DNA of 63,013 nt from positions 1-63,013 of the forward strand of contig CBFIGE010000013.1 of the NCBI GenBank assembly GCA_965662045.1. Direction: 5' to 3'. Positions 50,752-59,242 of this stretch are shown here, piece by piece. Made by a program: the position numbers and the translations under genes. A model generated the notes under the pieces. It had not been told where the DNA came from. It did not search any database and saw nothing but the letters and a program-made list of their open reading frames with translations. How positions within the stretch are numbered: the first letter of the stretch is position 1; the number at the start of each line of letters is the position of its first letter. The DNA is from UBA3478 sp965662045. Lineage in GTDB: Bacteria; Bacteroidota; Bacteroidia; Flavobacteriales; Flavobacteriaceae.

Positions 50752-51006
50752 ATGAGTATTTCTAAAGGATTTAAAGAAGAGCAAGGTCGTTTGCGCAAAG
50801 AATTGATTTTTAGAAATTTTGAAGTGGCTATTGCTTATATCAATACGGTTGCACAAATCGCAGAACAGTATAATCATCATCCCAAAATAACCAACACATA
50901 TAATCAGGTCATTCTCGAGTTGTGGACACATGACGAAAATGCCATAACCGATTTAGATTGGAAGTTGGCTAAAGCGATTGACGCGCTAGATGTAAATTTC
51001 GAGTAA
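50752..51006 (+). CDS. phhB: 4a-hydroxytetrahydrobiopterin dehydratase-like protein
   Basis: The 84 residues match pterin-4a-carbinolamine dehydratase: FRNFEVAIAYINTVAQIAEQYNHHP, in parts FRNFEVAIAYINTVAQIAEQ and NHHPK, then LWTHDENAITDLDWKLAKAID. The enzyme recycles the pterin cofactor of aromatic amino acid hydroxylases; none is encoded here. Some members without such a hydroxylase act in molybdopterin or other roles. The last 21 bases overlap manA tail to tail. Confidence 0.82.
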   Translation: MSISKGFKEEQGRLRKELIFRNFEVAIAYINTVAQIAEQYNHHPKITNTYNQVILELWTHDENAITDLDWKLAKAIDALDVNFE

Positions 51007-51954
51007 TTGGGCCCCAGAAGATTGTAATTCAAGTTGTTCACAACATGCTGGAATCATCAGGGTCTCTCCTTTTTTCATAGGCATTTGCCCATCTTCTGTT
51101 CGAAGCACAACTTCGCCTTCTATACACATGTAAATGCTAAAACTGTCTCTATTGGCTAATTTGATGTTCATCTTATGATTTACAGGAAGAAAGTTGGTTT
51201 TAAAATACTGATTGTGTATAAGCTCATTTGAGGTGTTATGCTCACGTTTATAGCTCTTTTTGTAATCTGTTTTGGCCCTGTAATTAATTGCATCAAGTGC
51301 TAAATCTGTATGCAATTCTCTTAAATTTCCATTCTTATCTCTGCGGTCAAAGTCATAAACGCGATAAGTAATATCTGAAGTCTGTTGAATTTCAGCCAAT
51401 AATACTCCTGCTCCAATCGCGTGAATTGTCCCTGTTTCAATCATAAAGGCATCTCCTTTATTGACAGGTGTATAATTGAGTAATGTGGTCAGCTTTTTTT
51501 CTTCTATGGCCTTTTGATAGGATTTTTTAGAGCAATCTTCTTGGAAACCTAAAATTAAATTGGCATTTGGGTCGTTATCCATAATAAACCACATCTCATT
51601 TTTACCAAAAGATTGATGTCGTCGGGCTGCCAATTCGTCATTTGGATGAACTTGTATAGACAAATCTAGCTTGGCGTCAATGTATTTGATCAGAATTGGA
51701 AAATCTGAACCAAACCGATTGAAGACAGAAAAACCAAGCAGTTCTGAGCCAAAATGTTCAATTAATACATCGAGATTTTTTCCACTATATGGACCTTCAA
51801 TCACCTCAGAAACATCTCCTTTAACGGCTGATATTTCCCAACTCTCTCCAATACCATGTGCACTGTATTCTTTATCTAAGGATGTTTTTAACTTTTCACC
51901 CCCCCAGAGGCGTTCTTTATAGATTGGTTGAAATTTTAATGGACCTCGATACAT
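50986..51954 (-). CDS. manA: Mannose-6-phosphate isomerase, class I
   Basis: Interconverts mannose-6-phosphate and fructose-6-phosphate. The 322 residues open RGPLKFQPIYKERLWGGEKL and contain IQVHPNDELAA, a zinc-binding signature, and a second cupin with ETGTIHAIGAG. A GTG at 51957 precedes; ATG 51954 overlaps the queD stop as TGATG and is the better start. Last of the minus-strand series idi-queD-manA. Confidence 0.92.
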   Translation of the reverse strand: MYRGPLKFQPIYKERLWGGEKLKTSLDKEYSAHGIGESWEISAVKGDVSEVIEGPYSGKNLDVLIEHFGSELLGFSVFNRFGSDFPILIKYIDAKLDLSIQVHPNDELAARRHQSFGKNEMWFIMDNDPNANLILGFQEDCSKKSYQKAIEEKKLTTLLNYTPVNKGDAFMIETGTIHAIGAGVLLAEIQQTSDITYRVYDFDRRDKNGNLRELHTDLALDAINYRAKTDYKKSYKREHNTSNELIHNQYFKTNFLPVNHKMNIKLANRDSFSIYMCIEGEVVLRTEDGQMPMKKGETLMIPACCEQLELQSSGAQLLEIYI

Positions 51955-52364
51955 CACTTTGCAGGATAAGTAACAAAGTTTCTCGGTGTTTCATATAAGA
52001 CTACTTCAATTTCTTTACTCGAATCAATATGCGGACGCAGTCGCTTATATATAACCATTGCTATATTTTCAGCTGTGGGAATCAATGTCGCAAAATCAGA
52101 TACATCTAGATTTAAATTCTTGTGATCTAAGTGATTTTCAACTTCAGATTTAATCAAATCTTTCAAGATTTTCATATCCATGAGATAACCTGTTTCGGGA
52201 TCTACTTCGCCTATAACACTGACGATTAAATCGTAATTATGTCCATGATAGTTTGGATTATTACAAAGACCGAATACCTCTTTATTTCGCTCATCACTCC
52301 AATTGGGATTATGCAGGCGATGTGCAGCGTTAAAATGTGCGCGGCGACTGACTTTAGTTTTCAT
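51954..52364 (-). CDS. queD: 6-carboxytetrahydropterin synthase-like protein
   Basis: The 136 residues show the zinc-binding histidines in FNAAHRLH and NYHGHNYDL, the catalytic Cys in GLCNNPN and the pterin-anchoring Glu in LYETPRNF. The family includes QueD (queuosine precursor synthesis) and 6-pyruvoyl-tetrahydropterin synthase; the short form and the tgt gene in this window favour QueD. It overlaps idi by 11 bases and manA by one base. Confidence 0.88.
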   Translation of the reverse strand: MKTKVSRRAHFNAAHRLHNPNWSDERNKEVFGLCNNPNYHGHNYDLIVSVIGEVDPETGYLMDMKILKDLIKSEVENHLDHKNLNLDVSDFATLIPTAENIAMVIYKRLRPHIDSSKEIEVVLYETPRNFVTYPAK

Positions 52365-52887
52365 GTTGATTGGCCTTTAAATGATCGTAAAAACGTTCAA
52401 AAATGATTTTGAACCATGCGGTGTAGAGATCGGGATTAACCTTAATGTCTCGATCGACTTTATCCAAGTCCATGTACTTGAAGTCTTCTACTTCTTCTTT
52501 ATTAATTTGAGGGAAATTATCAGAATAACCGATCATTACGTGATCTAGTTCATGTTCGGTAAGACCATTGTCAAAAGGAGCCTTATAAATAAACCAGAAC
52601 AACTCTTTAAGTTCAGTTTGCATTCCCATTTCTTCTTCCAAGCGTCGAGCTCCGGCAGCGAGATTAGTTTCTCCTTCTCTTTGGTGAGAACAACAAGTAT
52701 TAGTCCATAAAAGTGGAGAGTGGTATTTGTGAGCTGCCCTTTGTTGAAGTAACAACTGCCCCTTTTTATTCATAACGAATACCGAAAAAGCACGATGCAA
52801 AACAGCTTTTTCGTGCGCCTCCATTTTGGGCATTGTTCCCAAAATTTCATCTTTTTCATTGACCAATAAAACTTTTTCTTCGCTCAT
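52354..52887 (-). CDS. idi: Isopentenyl-diphosphate delta-isomerase, type 1
   Basis: Interconverts IPP and DMAPP, the five-carbon units of carotenoids and quinones. The 177 residues start VLLVNEKDEILGTMPKMEAH and contain the catalytic Cys in NTCCSHQ and the Nudix-type metal segment REGETNLAAGARRLEEEMG. The only -7 box upstream (TATTTTTG, 52892-52899) ends four bases before the ATG, so the mRNA may be nearly leaderless. It serves the carotenoid genes 30 kb away. Confidence 0.94.
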   Translation of the reverse strand: MSEEKVLLVNEKDEILGTMPKMEAHEKAVLHRAFSVFVMNKKGQLLLQQRAAHKYHSPLLWTNTCCSHQREGETNLAAGARRLEEEMGMQTELKELFWFIYKAPFDNGLTEHELDHVMIGYSDNFPQINKEEVEDFKYMDLDKVDRDIKVNPDLYTAWFKIIFERFYDHLKANQHEN

Positions 52888-52891
52888 AATA

Positions 52892-52899
52892 CAAAAATA
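52892..52899 (-). promoter_or_regulatory. -7 box for idi
   Basis: Minus-strand TATTTTTG matches TAnnTTTG; four bases separate it from the idi ATG. No TTG at -33. Confidence 0.4.
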
Positions 52900-52953
52900 G
52901 ACAATCGCCTTATCATTCCCATTGAAAAAATACGCTTAACCGAAAGGAACATC

Positions 52954-52961
52954 TATTTTTG
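52954..52961 (+). promoter_or_regulatory. -7 box for prfC
   Basis: TATTTTTG matches TAnnTTTG and lies 15 bases before the prfC ATG. No TTG at -33. Confidence 0.45.
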
Positions 52962-52975
52962 CATAAAATACCGAA

Positions 52976-54565
52976 ATGGATTTAAACGCTGCATTAGACA
53001 AAAGACGAACATTCGGAATTATTTCCCATCCAGATGCTGGTAAAACAACCCTAACAGAAAAATTACTTTTATTTGGAGGTGCAATTCAAGAGGCAGGGGC
53101 GGTCAAAAGCAATAAAATTAAAAAAACTGCAACTTCTGACTTTATGGAAATCGAACGTCAAAGAGGAATTTCGGTGGCTACCTCCGTTTTAGCTTTTAAT
53201 TACAGATCAAAAAAAATCAATATCCTAGATACACCAGGTCACAAGGACTTTGCTGAGGATACCTTTCGAACATTAACCGCAGTAGACTCGGTAATTGTAG
53301 TCATAGACGTTGCAAAGGGTGTAGAAGAGCAAACTGAAAAATTAGTGGCTGTGTGTCGAATGCGAAACATTCCTATTATTGTTTTTATCAATAAACTTGA
53401 TCGAGAAGGGAAAGATGCTTTTGATTTATTGGACGAGGTTGAGCAAAAACTTAATCTTAAAGTTTGCCCTTTGAGTTTTCCTATTGGAATGGGTTATGAT
53501 TTTAAGGGAATTTATAACCTCTATGAAAAAAACATCAATTTATTTAGTGCAGACCAAAAGCAACATGTCGCCGATACCGTAGCGATAGATGATCTTTCTG
53601 ACGTAAAACTCGAGGACCAGGTCGGTCAACAAGCAGCCGCCGATTTAAGAGAAAATATAGAACTCGTTGAAGAAGTTTACCCCAACTTCAATAGAGCTGA
53701 ATACCTAAGTGGAGACATACAACCTGTATTTTTTGGTTCGGCCTTAAATAATTTTGGTGTTCGAGAGTTGCTCGATTGCTTTATTGAAATCGCCCCATCT
53801 CCTTTACCGAAAGAAGCCGAAGAACGTAAAGTAATTCCAAGTGAAAACGAATTCACAGGGTTTGTATTTAAGATTCATGCAAATATGGACCCCAAACACA
53901 GAGACCGCTTAGCCTTTGTCAAAATTGTATCAGGTACCTTTGAAAGGAACAAGCCCTATCTTCACGTGCGAAATAATAAAAAACTTAAATTTTCTTCACC
54001 CAATGCTTTTTTTGCAGAAAAGAAAGAGATTGTTGATATCTCTTATGCTGGAGATATTGTAGGATTGCACGATACCGGCAACTTTAAAATTGGTGACACC
54101 TTAACCTCTGGTGAAATATTAAATTACAGAGGTATCCCAAGTTTTTCTCCAGAGCATTTTCGGTACATCAATAACGCAGATCCTATGAAAGCAAAACAAT
54201 TGAATAAAGGAATTGATCAGCTTATGGATGAGGGTGTAGCTCAATTGTTTACGCTTCACATCAACAATCGAAAAATTATTGGTACAGTAGGCGCTTTACA
54301 ATATGAGGTTATTCAATACCGACTAGAACACGAGTATGGAGCAAAATGTACCTATGAAAACTTTCCAGTCCACAAAGCTTGTTGGATCGAAGCCGACGTA
54401 AGCAACCCGGAATTTCAAGAATTTAAACGGGTAAAACAAAAGTTTCTTGCCTTGGACAAACAGAATCAACTCGTCTTTTTAGCAGATTCTTCCTTTTCGC
54501 TACAAATGACGCAACAAAAGTACCCTTCTATTAAATTTCATTTCACTTCTGAATATGCAGAATAA
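52976..54565 (+). CDS. prfC: Peptide chain release factor 3
   Basis: GTPase that removes RF1/RF2 from the ribosome after peptide release. The 529 residues contain G1 HPDAGKTTLTEKLL, switch II DTPGHKDFAEDTF, and NKLDREG, with RQRGISVATSV between, all RF3 hallmarks (GISVATSV distinguishes it from EF-G and LepA). Length is normal. It is divergent from idi and ends in a two-way terminator. Confidence 0.96.
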   Translation: MDLNAALDKRRTFGIISHPDAGKTTLTEKLLLFGGAIQEAGAVKSNKIKKTATSDFMEIERQRGISVATSVLAFNYRSKKINILDTPGHKDFAEDTFRTLTAVDSVIVVIDVAKGVEEQTEKLVAVCRMRNIPIIVFINKLDREGKDAFDLLDEVEQKLNLKVCPLSFPIGMGYDFKGIYNLYEKNINLFSADQKQHVADTVAIDDLSDVKLEDQVGQQAAADLRENIELVEEVYPNFNRAEYLSGDIQPVFFGSALNNFGVRELLDCFIEIAPSPLPKEAEERKVIPSENEFTGFVFKIHANMDPKHRDRLAFVKIVSGTFERNKPYLHVRNNKKLKFSSPNAFFAEKKEIVDISYAGDIVGLHDTGNFKIGDTLTSGEILNYRGIPSFSPEHFRYINNADPMKAKQLNKGIDQLMDEGVAQLFTLHINNRKIIGTVGALQYEVIQYRLEHEYGAKCTYENFPVHKACWIEADVSNPEFQEFKRVKQKFLALDKQNQLVFLADSSFSLQMTQQKYPSIKFHFTSEYAE

Positions 54566-54566
54566 A

Positions 54567-54596
54567 AAAAGCCCTCGTCTGAGGGCTTTTTTTATT
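54567..54596. terminator. Bidirectional terminator between prfC and the DUF3467 gene
   Basis: GCCCTC at 54573-54578 pairs with GAGGGC at 54583-54588 around GTCT, extended by A-runs on the left pairing with T-runs on the right. It ends prfC on the plus strand and the rpoBC-DUF3467 transcript on the minus strand. Confidence 0.9.
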
Positions 54597-54898
54597 TAGG
54601 CTTTACCTGTAGGTCCAAAATTTATTGGGATGCTCGGCTGCTCGTAATCTTTGATGTCACCGTGCATTTTTTCAAATTTTTGAACATTATCTCCTAAGGC
54701 TCTAAGTAATTTTTTAGCGTGTTGAGGCGTTAAAATAATTCTACTCTTGACCTTGGCTTTAGGGTTTCCAGGCATGATAGTAATAAAGTCTACAACAAAC
54801 TCTGAAACTGAATGATTAATTATGGCAAGGTTTGAATACAATCCTTCCGCAGTTTTTTCATCTATTTCGATATTAATTTGTTTTTCTTTCTCTGCCAT
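54596..54898 (-). CDS. DUF3467 family protein
   Basis: One hundred residues starting EKQINIEIDEKTAEGLYSN, then AIINHSVSEFVVDFITIMPG and KVKSRIILTPQHAKKLLRAL, the DUF3467 pattern. The family is small and lacks known function. It lies four bases after rpoC on the same strand, and this pairing recurs in Bacteroidota, which hints at a role with RNA polymerase; that is inference. Confidence 0.88.
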   Translation of the reverse strand: MAEKEKQINIEIDEKTAEGLYSNLAIINHSVSEFVVDFITIMPGNPKAKVKSRIILTPQHAKKLLRALGDNVQKFEKMHGDIKDYEQPSIPINFGPTGKA

Positions 54899-54902
54899 TA
54901 TA

Positions 54903-57900
54903 TTAGAACTTCAATTCTTCTTTACGGGCCATTATTTCGTCGTATTCTTCTTTAGAACCAACGATAATACTCTCGTAGTCTCTCATTCCTGTTCCTGCTG
55001 GAATTTTATGCCCAACAATTACATTCTCTTTGAGACCTTCAAGACCATCAACCTTACCGTTTACAGCTGCCTCGTTGAGTACTTTTGTTGTCTCTTGGAA
55101 AGAAGCTGCAGAAATAAAGGATTTGGTTTGAAGCGAAGCTCTAGTAATTCCTTGAAGAATTGGAGTAGCTGTGGCAGAAACTGCATCTCTTGCAACCACC
55201 AAAGCCTTGTCTTGTCTTTTAAGCACCGAATTCTCATCTCTGAGCTCTCTAGCACTTACAATCTGACCTGCTTTTAGGTTTTCAGATTCACCCGCCTCTT
55301 CAATGACCTTCATTCCGAAAATTTGATCGTTTTCTCTGATAAAGTCATCTTTGTGCACAAGCTGATTTTCTAAGAAAGTAGTGTCTCCTGCATCTTCAAT
55401 TCTCACTTTACGCATCATCTGTCTCACGACTACCTCGAAGTGTTTGTCATTGATTTTCACCCCTTGTAATCGATATACCTCTTGAATTTCATTCACGAGA
55501 TACTGTTGTACAGCAGAAGGTCCTTTAATTGATAAAATATCATCAGGCGTAATAGATCCATCAGAAAGAGGCATACTCGCTCTGACGTAGTCATTTTCTT
55601 GAACTAAAATTTGATTTGATAATTTGACCAAATATTTCTTTTGATCACCTGTTTTAGACTCTACAATAATTTCACGGTTACCTCTTTTGATTTTTCCAAA
55701 AGTAACCACTCCATCAATCTCAGATACAACCGCTGGGTTTGAAGGATTACGCGCTTCGAAAAGCTCCGTTACCCTTGGAAGACCTCCGGTAATATCTCCT
55801 GTTTTTGCAGATTTTCTAGGAATCTTCACAAGCACTTTTCCTTCACTAATTCCATCTCCGTCATTTACCATAATGTGCGACCCAACTGGTAAATTGTAAG
55901 ACCTTAAAGTTTCACCTTTATCATTTTGAATATGAAGGGTTGGAATTAATTTCTTATTACGAGATTCTGAAATCACCTTTTCTTGGAATCCGGTTTGCTC
56001 ATCGATTTCAACTTGATAAGTTACACCTTGCTCGATATTTTCGTAAACCACTTTTCCAGTAAATTCAGAAACAATTACCCCATTATACGGATCCCACTGA
56101 CATATTTCAGTACCACTTTTAATTGTAGCACCATTCTTAACAAACAGTTCTGAACCGTAAGGGATGTTGTTCGTTGAAAGAACTGAACCTGTTTTCTTAT
56201 CGACTATTTTAATCTCAGCTGTTCTTGAAATAACGATGTTTACATCTTTTCCTTCTGTACTTGTACCCTTAACTAATCTCAAGTCTTCGATCTCGGCTTT
56301 TCCATCGTGTTTCGCAATCAGCTTGTTTTCTTCTGATATGTTTCCTGCAATACCTCCTACGTGGAAAGTCCTCAACGTAAGCTGAGTTCCTGGTTCCCCA
56401 ATTGATTGAGCAGCAACAACTCCAACAGCCTCACCTCTTTGAACCATCTTATGAGTTGCTAAATTACGTCCATAGCATTTGGCACAAATTCCTTTTGGAG
56501 CTTCACAAGTTAGAGCTGATCTAACTTCGACCATATTAATCCCAGCAGACTCGATAGCTTTTCCTACTGATTCTGCAATAAGCCCTCCTGATTCTACAAT
56601 GACCTCACCTGTTTGTGGATGGTTCACATCATTTAAAGAAACTCTACCAATAATTCTGTCGTATAGGGATTCAACAATTTCTTCGTTTTTACGAAGTGCA
56701 GTAACTTCAAGACCTCTCAATGTTCCACAATCCTCAATATTGATAATAACATCTTGAGCAACATCTACAAGTCTTCTTGTTAGGTAACCCGCATCAGCTG
56801 TTTTTAAAGCGGTATCCGCTAGACCTTTACGTGCACCGTGTGTCGAGATAAAGTATTCAAGAATAGATAATCCCTCTTTAAAGTTTGAAAGAATAGGATT
56901 TTCTATGATTTCTCCACCTCCGGCAGTTGACTTTTTGGGCTTGGCCATAAGACCACGCATACCAGTTAACTGTCTAATTTGTTCCTTAGAACCACGTGCT
57001 CCAGAATCTAGCATCATATAAACAGAGTTGAAGCCCTGCTCATCTTCACTAATTCGTTTCATGGCCAATTCTGTAAGCATAGCATTAGTAGATGTCCAAA
57101 CATCAATAACCTGATTGTATCGCTCATTATTGGTGATAAGACCCATATTATAATTCATCATGATACCGTCAACTTGTCCGTTGGCCTCGTCAATCAGACC
57201 TTGCTTTTCTGGTGGAATAATAATATCACCTAAACTAAAGGACAATCCTCCTTTAAAAGCGAAATCAAATCCCATGCTCTTTATTTTATCAAGAAAAGCT
57301 GCTGTTCGAGGAACATCTGTAACAGAAAGAACATCTCCAATGATATTTCTCAAGGCTTTTTTATTCAATACTTGATTGATAAAACCAGCCTCCTCAGGTA
57401 CCACCTCATTAAATATCACTCTACCTACAGTTGTATCGATAAGCTGATATACCAACTCTCCTTCTTCGTTAAAATCTTTAGCTCTAACCTTTATACCGGC
57501 ATTTAAACTTACTTTTTGCTCGTTAAAAGCAATGTTCACTTCTTCTGCGCTATAGAAGGTCAAACCTTCTCCTTTAACAGGTTTTTTAGCCGTTCCAACT
57601 CTCTTTTTTGTCATGTAATACAGACCTAATACCATATCCTGAGAAGGAACAGTAATCGGAGAACCATTAGCTGGATTTAAGATATTTTGAGAAGCTAACA
57701 TCAATAACTGTGCTTCTAAAATAGCTTCAGGACCTAAAGGTAAATGCACAGCCATTTGATCTCCATCAAAATCCGCATTAAATGCTGTACAAGCTAGGGG
57801 GTGTAATCTAATCGCTTTACCCTCTATAAGTTTAGGCTGAAAGGCTTGAATTCCCAAACGGTGAAGTGTGGGAGCTCTATTGAGTAAGATAGGATGTCCC

Positions 57901-59201
57901 TTTAGAACGTTTTCAAGAATATCCCAAACGATAGGCTCTTTTTTATCTATAATTTTTTTTGCAGACTTCACTGTCTTCACCACTCCTCTTTCGATTAGTT
58001 TTCGAATGACAAACGGCTTGTATAATTCAGCCGCCATGTCTTTTGGAAGACCACATTCGTATAGATTCATTTCAGGTCCTACAACGATAACTGAACGCGC
58101 AGAATAGTCAACACGTTTTCCTAATAGATTTTGACGAAAACGACCTTGCTTACCCTTCAAAGAATCAGAAAGTGACTTTAACGGTCTATTTGATTCTGTC
58201 TTTACAGCTGAAGCTTTCCTGGTGTTGTCGAACAATGAATCTACAGCCTCTTGCAACATTCTCTTTTCATTTCTCAAAATAACCTCAGGAGCTTTAATTT
58301 CCATCAATCTCTTCAAGCGGTTATTTCTGATAATTACTCTTCTGTAAAGATCATTTAAATCTGAGGTCGCGAATCTACCACCATCCAACGGTACTAGTGG
58401 ACGTAATTCTGGTGGTATAACTGGTATAACTTTTAGAATCATCCACTCAGGAAGGTTTTCACGATTTTCTTGACTGTCTTTAAAAGCCTCAACGACTTGA
58501 AGTCTTTTAAGTGCTTCTGTCTTGCGCTGTTTCGAGGTTTCAGTATTGGCCTTGTGACGCAGCTCGTAAGACAAGCTTTCCAAGTCAACTCTATTTAATA
58601 ACTCAACAAGACACTCAGCACCCATCTTTGCGATGAATTTATTGGGATCTGAATCTTCTAAATACTGATTGTCTTGTGGAAGGCTATCCATGATATTGAG
58701 GTACTCCTCTTCAGTTAAGAAATCCATTTTTTTGATTTCTTCACCCTCTGGACCTTGAGCAGCTCCAGGCTGAACGACCACATAGCGCTCGTAATAAATA
58801 ATCATATCGAGCTTTTTCGATGGTAATCCAAGAAGGTAACCGATCTTGTTTGGTAAAGACCTGAAATACCAAATGTGCGCAACTGGCACTACAAGGCTAA
58901 TATGTCCTACACGATCTCTTCTTACCTTTTTCTCAGTAACCTCAACCCCACATCTATCACATACGATTCCGCGGTATCTTATTCTCTTGTACTTACCACA
59001 GGCACACTCGTAATCTTTTACAGGGCCAAAAATACGCTCACAAAACAAACCATCTCTTTCCGGCTTGTGTGTACGATAATTTATTGTTTCCGGTTTTAAC
59101 ACCTCTCCTCTAGACTCACCTAAAATAGTCTCAGGTGATGCCAAACCGATTGAAATTTTATTAAATCTCTTTTGTGTGTTGTTTTCTTTAATTCTCGCCA
59201 T
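54903..59201 (-). CDS. rpoC: DNA-directed RNA polymerase subunit beta'
   Basis: Large catalytic subunit, 1432 residues. The N-terminal zinc finger (CACGKYKRIRYRGIVCDRCGVEV, in part CACGKYKR and CDRCGVEV), the magnesium-binding NADFDGDQM and the second zinc site around APKGICAKCYGRNLA are present. Length agrees with Bacteroidota. It follows rpoB after 41 bases and is the second-last gene of the transcript. Confidence 0.99.
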   Translation of the reverse strand: MARIKENNTQKRFNKISIGLASPETILGESRGEVLKPETINYRTHKPERDGLFCERIFGPVKDYECACGKYKRIRYRGIVCDRCGVEVTEKKVRRDRVGHISLVVPVAHIWYFRSLPNKIGYLLGLPSKKLDMIIYYERYVVVQPGAAQGPEGEEIKKMDFLTEEEYLNIMDSLPQDNQYLEDSDPNKFIAKMGAECLVELLNRVDLESLSYELRHKANTETSKQRKTEALKRLQVVEAFKDSQENRENLPEWMILKVIPVIPPELRPLVPLDGGRFATSDLNDLYRRVIIRNNRLKRLMEIKAPEVILRNEKRMLQEAVDSLFDNTRKASAVKTESNRPLKSLSDSLKGKQGRFRQNLLGKRVDYSARSVIVVGPEMNLYECGLPKDMAAELYKPFVIRKLIERGVVKTVKSAKKIIDKKEPIVWDILENVLKGHPILLNRAPTLHRLGIQAFQPKLIEGKAIRLHPLACTAFNADFDGDQMAVHLPLGPEAILEAQLLMLASQNILNPANGSPITVPSQDMVLGLYYMTKKRVGTAKKPVKGEGLTFYSAEEVNIAFNEQKVSLNAGIKVRAKDFNEEGELVYQLIDTTVGRVIFNEVVPEEAGFINQVLNKKALRNIIGDVLSVTDVPRTAAFLDKIKSMGFDFAFKGGLSFSLGDIIIPPEKQGLIDEANGQVDGIMMNYNMGLITNNERYNQVIDVWTSTNAMLTELAMKRISEDEQGFNSVYMMLDSGARGSKEQIRQLTGMRGLMAKPKKSTAGGGEIIENPILSNFKEGLSILEYFISTHGARKGLADTALKTADAGYLTRRLVDVAQDVIINIEDCGTLRGLEVTALRKNEEIVESLYDRIIGRVSLNDVNHPQTGEVIVESGGLIAESVGKAIESAGINMVEVRSALTCEAPKGICAKCYGRNLATHKMVQRGEAVGVVAAQSIGEPGTQLTLRTFHVGGIAGNISEENKLIAKHDGKAEIEDLRLVKGTSTEGKDVNIVISRTAEIKIVDKKTGSVLSTNNIPYGSELFVKNGATIKSGTEICQWDPYNGVIVSEFTGKVVYENIEQGVTYQVEIDEQTGFQEKVISESRNKKLIPTLHIQNDKGETLRSYNLPVGSHIMVNDGDGISEGKVLVKIPRKSAKTGDITGGLPRVTELFEARNPSNPAVVSEIDGVVTFGKIKRGNREIIVESKTGDQKKYLVKLSNQILVQENDYVRASMPLSDGSITPDDILSIKGPSAVQQYLVNEIQEVYRLQGVKINDKHFEVVVRQMMRKVRIEDAGDTTFLENQLVHKDDFIRENDQIFGMKVIEEAGESENLKAGQIVSARELRDENSVLKRQDKALVVARDAVSATATPILQGITRASLQTKSFISAASFQETTKVLNEAAVNGKVDGLEGLKENVIVGHKIPAGTGMRDYESIIVGSKEEYDEIMARKEELKF

Positions 59202-59242
59202 AATACTTCGAGGTAGCTTTTAATGTTTTTTCTTTTAGGATT

